From: Bianquea renquensis
Lineage (GTDB): Bacteria; Bacillota; Clostridia; Lachnospirales; Bianqueaceae
DNA: 64,000 nt
Assembly: GCF_014384895.1 (NCBI RefSeq)
Contig: NZ_JACRSQ010000008.1
Coordinates: 62,001 to 126,000, forward strand
Reading direction: 5' to 3'
The translations under genes and the position numbers were made by a program. Under the pieces are notes generated by a model, which made no database searches, had not been told where the DNA came from, and saw nothing but the letters and a program-made list of their open reading frames with translations. Below are positions 61,016 to 64,000 of this stretch, in pieces. Position 1 is the first letter of the stretch; the number at the start of each line of letters is the position of its first letter.

Positions 61016-62893
61016 ATGAGTGATAACGGAAACAAGCAGGGGATGCCGAAGGGCCCCCGCAGAGGCGGACACGGCGGCCCGGGAATGGGGCCAGTGGAGA
61101 AGCCCAAAGATTTTAAAGGGTCACTAAAGAGGTTGGTCCGCTATTTGTCTGGACATAAGGTGTCCCTATCCATCGTCATGGTGACAACGGTATTGAGTAC
61201 GGTATTCACTATTTTCGCTCCCAAAGTGTTGGGGTGGGCGACCACAAGTTTATCGGAGACCATCTTCGCGCGGGCCATGGGAAATGTCCAGGCGGCCATT
61301 GATTTCTCCTATATCGGGAAGGTCCTTCTCTTCCTGTTGGGACTCTATGTCCTCAGCGCGCTCTTCCAGTATATTCAGCAGTACGTTATGGCGGGAGTAT
61401 CACAGAAAGTCGTCTATGATATGCGGAAACAGATTGATGAAAAGCTGGACCGGCTCCCTTTGAAATACTACGATGGCCGGACCCACGGCGAGATCCTAAG
61501 CCGGGTCACCAATGACGTAGAGACCATCAGCAGTACACTGCAGCAGGGGCTCAGCCAGATGATTTCTGCCATCGCAACGCTGGTCGGGATTCTGATTATG
61601 ATGCTGTCCATCAGTCCGCTGTTGACGCTGATTGCCCTGGTGATTTTGCCGCTGAGCGCCATTGTGGTAAGCCTGGTGGTGTCAAAATCTCAGAAATATT
61701 TCATGGGCCAGCAGCGTCATTTAGGGGAAGCCAATGGACATATTGAGGAGATGTACACGGGCCATACGGTTATCAAAGCCTACGGCTTGGAAACGAAATC
61801 CATCGATGAATTTCAGGGGATCAATGAAAAGCTCTACACGACGAGCTGGAAATCCCAGTTCATTTCGGGAATTATGATGCCGCTGATGAATTTTATCGGC
61901 AACTTAGGCTTTGTCGGAGTTTGCGTCATCGGCTGTATTCGCGTCGTGAATGGGCGCATGGTTTTGGGCGACGTACAGGCCTTTATCCAGTATGTCCGCA
62001 ACTTCACACAACCTATCGTGCAGACGGCGCAGATCGCCAATGTAATCCAGTCCACCATTGCGGCGGCGGAAAGAGTGTTTGAGGTTCTAGATGAGCAGGA
62101 AGAAGCGCCTGACAGCGAGACAACGGCCGTACTGGAGAATCCTCAAGGAAATATTCGCTTCGAACATGTCGACTTCGGCTACAGCGACGACGATATTTTG
62201 ATACGGGATATGAACATCGAGGCAAGAAAAGGCCAGACCATTGCCATCGTGGGGCCGACCGGAGCTGGCAAAACGACGCTGGTTAACTTAATTATGCGTT
62301 TCTATGAGATTCAGGGTGGGCGTATCCTCGTGGATAATGTGGACATTCGGACAATGACAAGAAATGATCTCCGCACTCTGTTTGGAATGGTGCTTCAAGA
62401 TACATGGCTATTCTCCGGTACGGTGGAGGAGAACATCGCCTATGGCTGTGAGGGGGCGACCCATGATGATGTAGTCAAAGCCGCAAAGGCCGCCTTCGCC
62501 GATCACTTTATTCGAACTCTTCCCCAGGGATACAATACGGTGCTCAATGAAGAGGCATCCAATATCTCCCAGGGGCAGAAGCAGCTTTTGACTATTGCGC
62601 GGGCGATTTTGGCGGATCCTCCTATGTTAATTTTGGATGAGGCGACCAGCAATGTGGATACCCGAACGGAGGCACACATCCAGAAGGCTATGGATCGACT
62701 GATGGAAGGGCGCACGAGCTTTGTCATCGCCCACCGGTTATCCACCATACGGGATGCGGATTTGATCCTTGTTATGAATCACGGCACCGTGATTGAGCAG
62801 GGAAATCACACAGAGCTAATGAAGCAGGGCGGATTTTATGCAGATCTCTACAATAGTCAATTCACAACGCGGGATGGAGAAGAGATCGCTTAA
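61016..62893 (+). CDS. ABC exporter subunit with canonical catalytic site
   Basis: A 625-residue half-transporter. A Gly/Pro-rich N-terminal extension (about 35 residues, GNKQGMPKGPRRGGHGGPG) precedes six helices and an ATPase with Walker A VGPTGAGKTT and Walker B MLILDEATSNVD carrying the catalytic Glu. The signature is ISQGQKQ instead of LSGGQ, matching the degenerate site formed with the partner. ATG 61016 has GGGGG 7 nt upstream; GTG 61010 is in frame. Probably exports drugs, peptides or lipids. Confidence 0.92.
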   Translation: MSDNGNKQGMPKGPRRGGHGGPGMGPVEKPKDFKGSLKRLVRYLSGHKVSLSIVMVTTVLSTVFTIFAPKVLGWATTSLSETIFARAMGNVQAAIDFSYIGKVLLFLLGLYVLSALFQYIQQYVMAGVSQKVVYDMRKQIDEKLDRLPLKYYDGRTHGEILSRVTNDVETISSTLQQGLSQMISAIATLVGILIMMLSISPLLTLIALVILPLSAIVVSLVVSKSQKYFMGQQRHLGEANGHIEEMYTGHTVIKAYGLETKSIDEFQGINEKLYTTSWKSQFISGIMMPLMNFIGNLGFVGVCVIGCIRVVNGRMVLGDVQAFIQYVRNFTQPIVQTAQIANVIQSTIAAAERVFEVLDEQEEAPDSETTAVLENPQGNIRFEHVDFGYSDDDILIRDMNIEARKGQTIAIVGPTGAGKTTLVNLIMRFYEIQGGRILVDNVDIRTMTRNDLRTLFGMVLQDTWLFSGTVEENIAYGCEGATHDDVVKAAKAAFADHFIRTLPQGYNTVLNEEASNISQGQKQLLTIARAILADPPMLILDEATSNVDTRTEAHIQKAMDRLMEGRTSFVIAHRLSTIRDADLILVMNHGTVIEQGNHTELMKQGGFYADLYNSQFTTRDGEEIA

Positions 62894-62983
62894 ATTGAAA
62901 TAAGTTGATCCACTAAATGATGAGGGATTTGACGGACCAGCACCCTAAATTTCTATAAAATTTCCAATTTTGGGATTAGCCGC

Positions 62984-63012
62984 TTGACAAATTTGTGCAG
63001 ATATGATATTAT
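62984..63012 (+). promoter_or_regulatory. Promoter of the cold-shock gene, followed by a 5' leader
   Basis: TTGACA (62984-62989), exactly 17 bp, TATTAT (63007-63012). The roughly 62-nt leader contains an ATCATAA / TTATGAT stem (63020-63026, 63038-63044) at its 5' end, fitting the structured leaders of csp messages. Confidence 0.9.
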
Positions 63013-63080
63013 GGACACAATCATAAGACGTATGCTTTTATGATACAAATTCATTTTTCATCTTTCAGGAGGACTTTTTA

Positions 63081-63281
63081 ATGAAGACAGGTGTTGTTAA
63101 GTGGTTCGATTCTAAGAAGGGCTTTGGTTTCATCTCCGTGGACGGGGGAGACGATGTATTCGTTCACTTCACAGCAATTCAGGGCGAGGGCTATAAGACG
63201 CTTGACGAAGGCGCTCAGGTTGAGTTCGAGATTGAAGAAGGCCCCAAAGGACCCCAGGCAAGCAATGTAGTGAAGTTATAA
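63081..63281 (+). CDS. cspA: Cold-shock protein (CspA family)
   Basis: A 66-residue single-stranded nucleic-acid chaperone with both RNP motifs: KGFGFISV and DVFVHFTAI. Start GVVKWFDSKKGFGF is typical. AGGAGG lies 9 nt before ATG 63081. Single-gene transcript with its own promoter, leader and terminator. Confidence 0.97.
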   Translation: MKTGVVKWFDSKKGFGFISVDGGDDVFVHFTAIQGEGYKTLDEGAQVEFEIEEGPKGPQASNVVKL

Positions 63282-63376
63282 TCTGACAACGCTGGTATTC
63301 GTTTGATATATTCATAGATCGAGAGTTCTAGTCAATATACGAGAACGGTTATACATGCGAACGAGATTGTACAATC

Positions 63377-63420
63377 AAGGGGACGTTGCGCGGGAAGCTG
63401 CGCGGCGGTCCCCTTCTTGA
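63377..63420 (+). terminator. Terminator after the cold-shock gene
   Basis: AAGGGGAC / GTCCCCTT stem (63377-63384, 63408-63415) enclosing an inner GCGC-rich stem, followed by CTTGA; the T run is short. It lies about 95 bp past the stop codon. Confidence 0.65.
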
Positions 63421-63470
63421 TATCTGTCGTTTCAGAGGGAGAGCGTTCTGAGGTGTGGGGGAGAGGGAAT

Positions 63471-64000
63471 GTGAAGGCAAAAAAGTTGGTGCAGGGCGGG
63501 CTGGTGTTGCTGCTGTTTATCACGGCGGTGGCGCCAGTGTGCGCAAGGGTTACGGTCACACACACGGGGGATACGTTTTTTGATGGCCCCTATATGCAGA
63601 CGAAAGGGACGGCCAGTCTGTTGGTCATACCGGTTGACTTTCCAGATGAGCCCAGCATGACGGGGTCCACGTCGCAGTTGAACGAGATTTTCTTTGGAGG
63701 CGGAGGTTCAGCCCTTGCCTCTGTGGCGGACTACTATAGCAGGTCCTCCTATGGAGAGCTAGCCATAACCGGACAAGTCCAGGAGTGGTATCGGGCGAAG
63801 CATGACCGGAGCTATTATAGCAAAGAGGGGGATCAGGTTTTCATCGAGGAGATTTTGGAGGCTATGATGGCGAGAGGGGTGGACTTGAGCCAGTATGACA
63901 GCGATGGGGACGGCGTGCTCGACGGCTTATGTCTGGTCTGGACAGGACAGCCGAAATCCGACAGCTCCGTCTGGTGGCCCCACAGCGACACGTTTTACTG
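63471..64000 (+). CDS. M6-type metalloprotease, 5' part
   Basis: An open frame from GTG 63471 to the window end (176 codons, incomplete). Signal peptide KAKK followed by a hydrophobic core LVLLLFITAVAPVCA. The mature part opens with TKGTASLLVIPVDFPDEP, SVADYYSRSSYGELAITG and YDSDGDGVLDGLCLVW, the N-terminal pattern of M6 family (immune inhibitor A-like) secreted metalloproteases. The zinc motif would lie beyond the window. GGGGGAGAGGGA lies upstream. Confidence 0.8.
   Translation, partial: MKAKKLVQGGLVLLLFITAVAPVCARVTVTHTGDTFFDGPYMQTKGTASLLVIPVDFPDEPSMTGSTSQLNEIFFGGGGSALASVADYYSRSSYGELAITGQVQEWYRAKHDRSYYSKEGDQVFIEEILEAMMARGVDLSQYDSDGDGVLDGLCLVWTGQPKSDSSVWWPHSDTFY

Overview
The window comes from an anaerobic, endospore-forming member of the Clostridia (Bacillota). 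Evidence: spoVS, spoIIM, the yqfC-yqfD-phoH-ybeY cluster, RNase Y, an ATP-driven formate-tetrahydrofolate ligase followed by folD, strong Shine-Dalgarno sequences throughout, and a LexA box of the Gram-positive type at recA. Family or genus cannot be fixed from the sequence alone.

Layout. 1-540: two copies of a 107-bp-period hairpin repeat, then a PhoP-box promoter. 541-7485: complete phosphate operon pstSCAB-phoU with a PhoP/PhoR-type two-component system; PstA carries an unusual PDZ-like insertion. 7490-11682: a uroporphyrinogen-decarboxylase-family gene facing an AraC regulator, tRNA-Tyr, and two unrecognised genes. 11852-24104: housekeeping block azlCD, uppP, ftsK/spoIIIE, fhs, folD, rimO, pgsA, cinA, recA, recX. 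24105-39508: about 15 kb of accessory DNA between recX and rny. It holds a LysR-controlled redox cluster (flavodoxin, cupin, aldo/keto reductase, hydrolase, flavodoxin lipoprotein, one decayed gene), a MalT-type LuxR regulator next to a 2152-residue sortase-type surface protein, and an array of nine 107-bp hairpin repeats. 39509-46922: core genes resume with rny-spoVS, purB, proC, a Nudix hydrolase, spoIIM, yqfC, yqfD. 46923-47829: a small mobile-element scar (TnpV remnant, DUF6429-type gene). 47830-56551: phoH-ybeY, DUF3048 lipoprotein, cytidine deaminase, a MurJ/SpoVB-like flippase, a BofC-like protein, an AEC transporter and two polysaccharide deacetylases. 56577-64000: an ABC-F ATPase on the minus strand, a MarR regulator with a heterodimeric ABC exporter, a cold-shock protein, and the start of an M6-type metalloprotease cut by the window end.

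The most interesting signals are small-scale. (1) The 107-bp repeat is in effect an array of intrinsic-terminator-like hairpins whose stems show paired substitutions. (2) A module of short GC hairpin, exactly three bases, then ATGGAGG precedes five different genes. (3) spoIIM has its Shine-Dalgarno inside a terminator hairpin, and a sigma-E-like promoter begins downstream of the hairpin's 5' arm. (4) A perfect 43-bp palindrome separates lysR from flavodoxin. (5) The LuxR regulator, giant surface protein and terminator array form a possible regulated adhesin locus.
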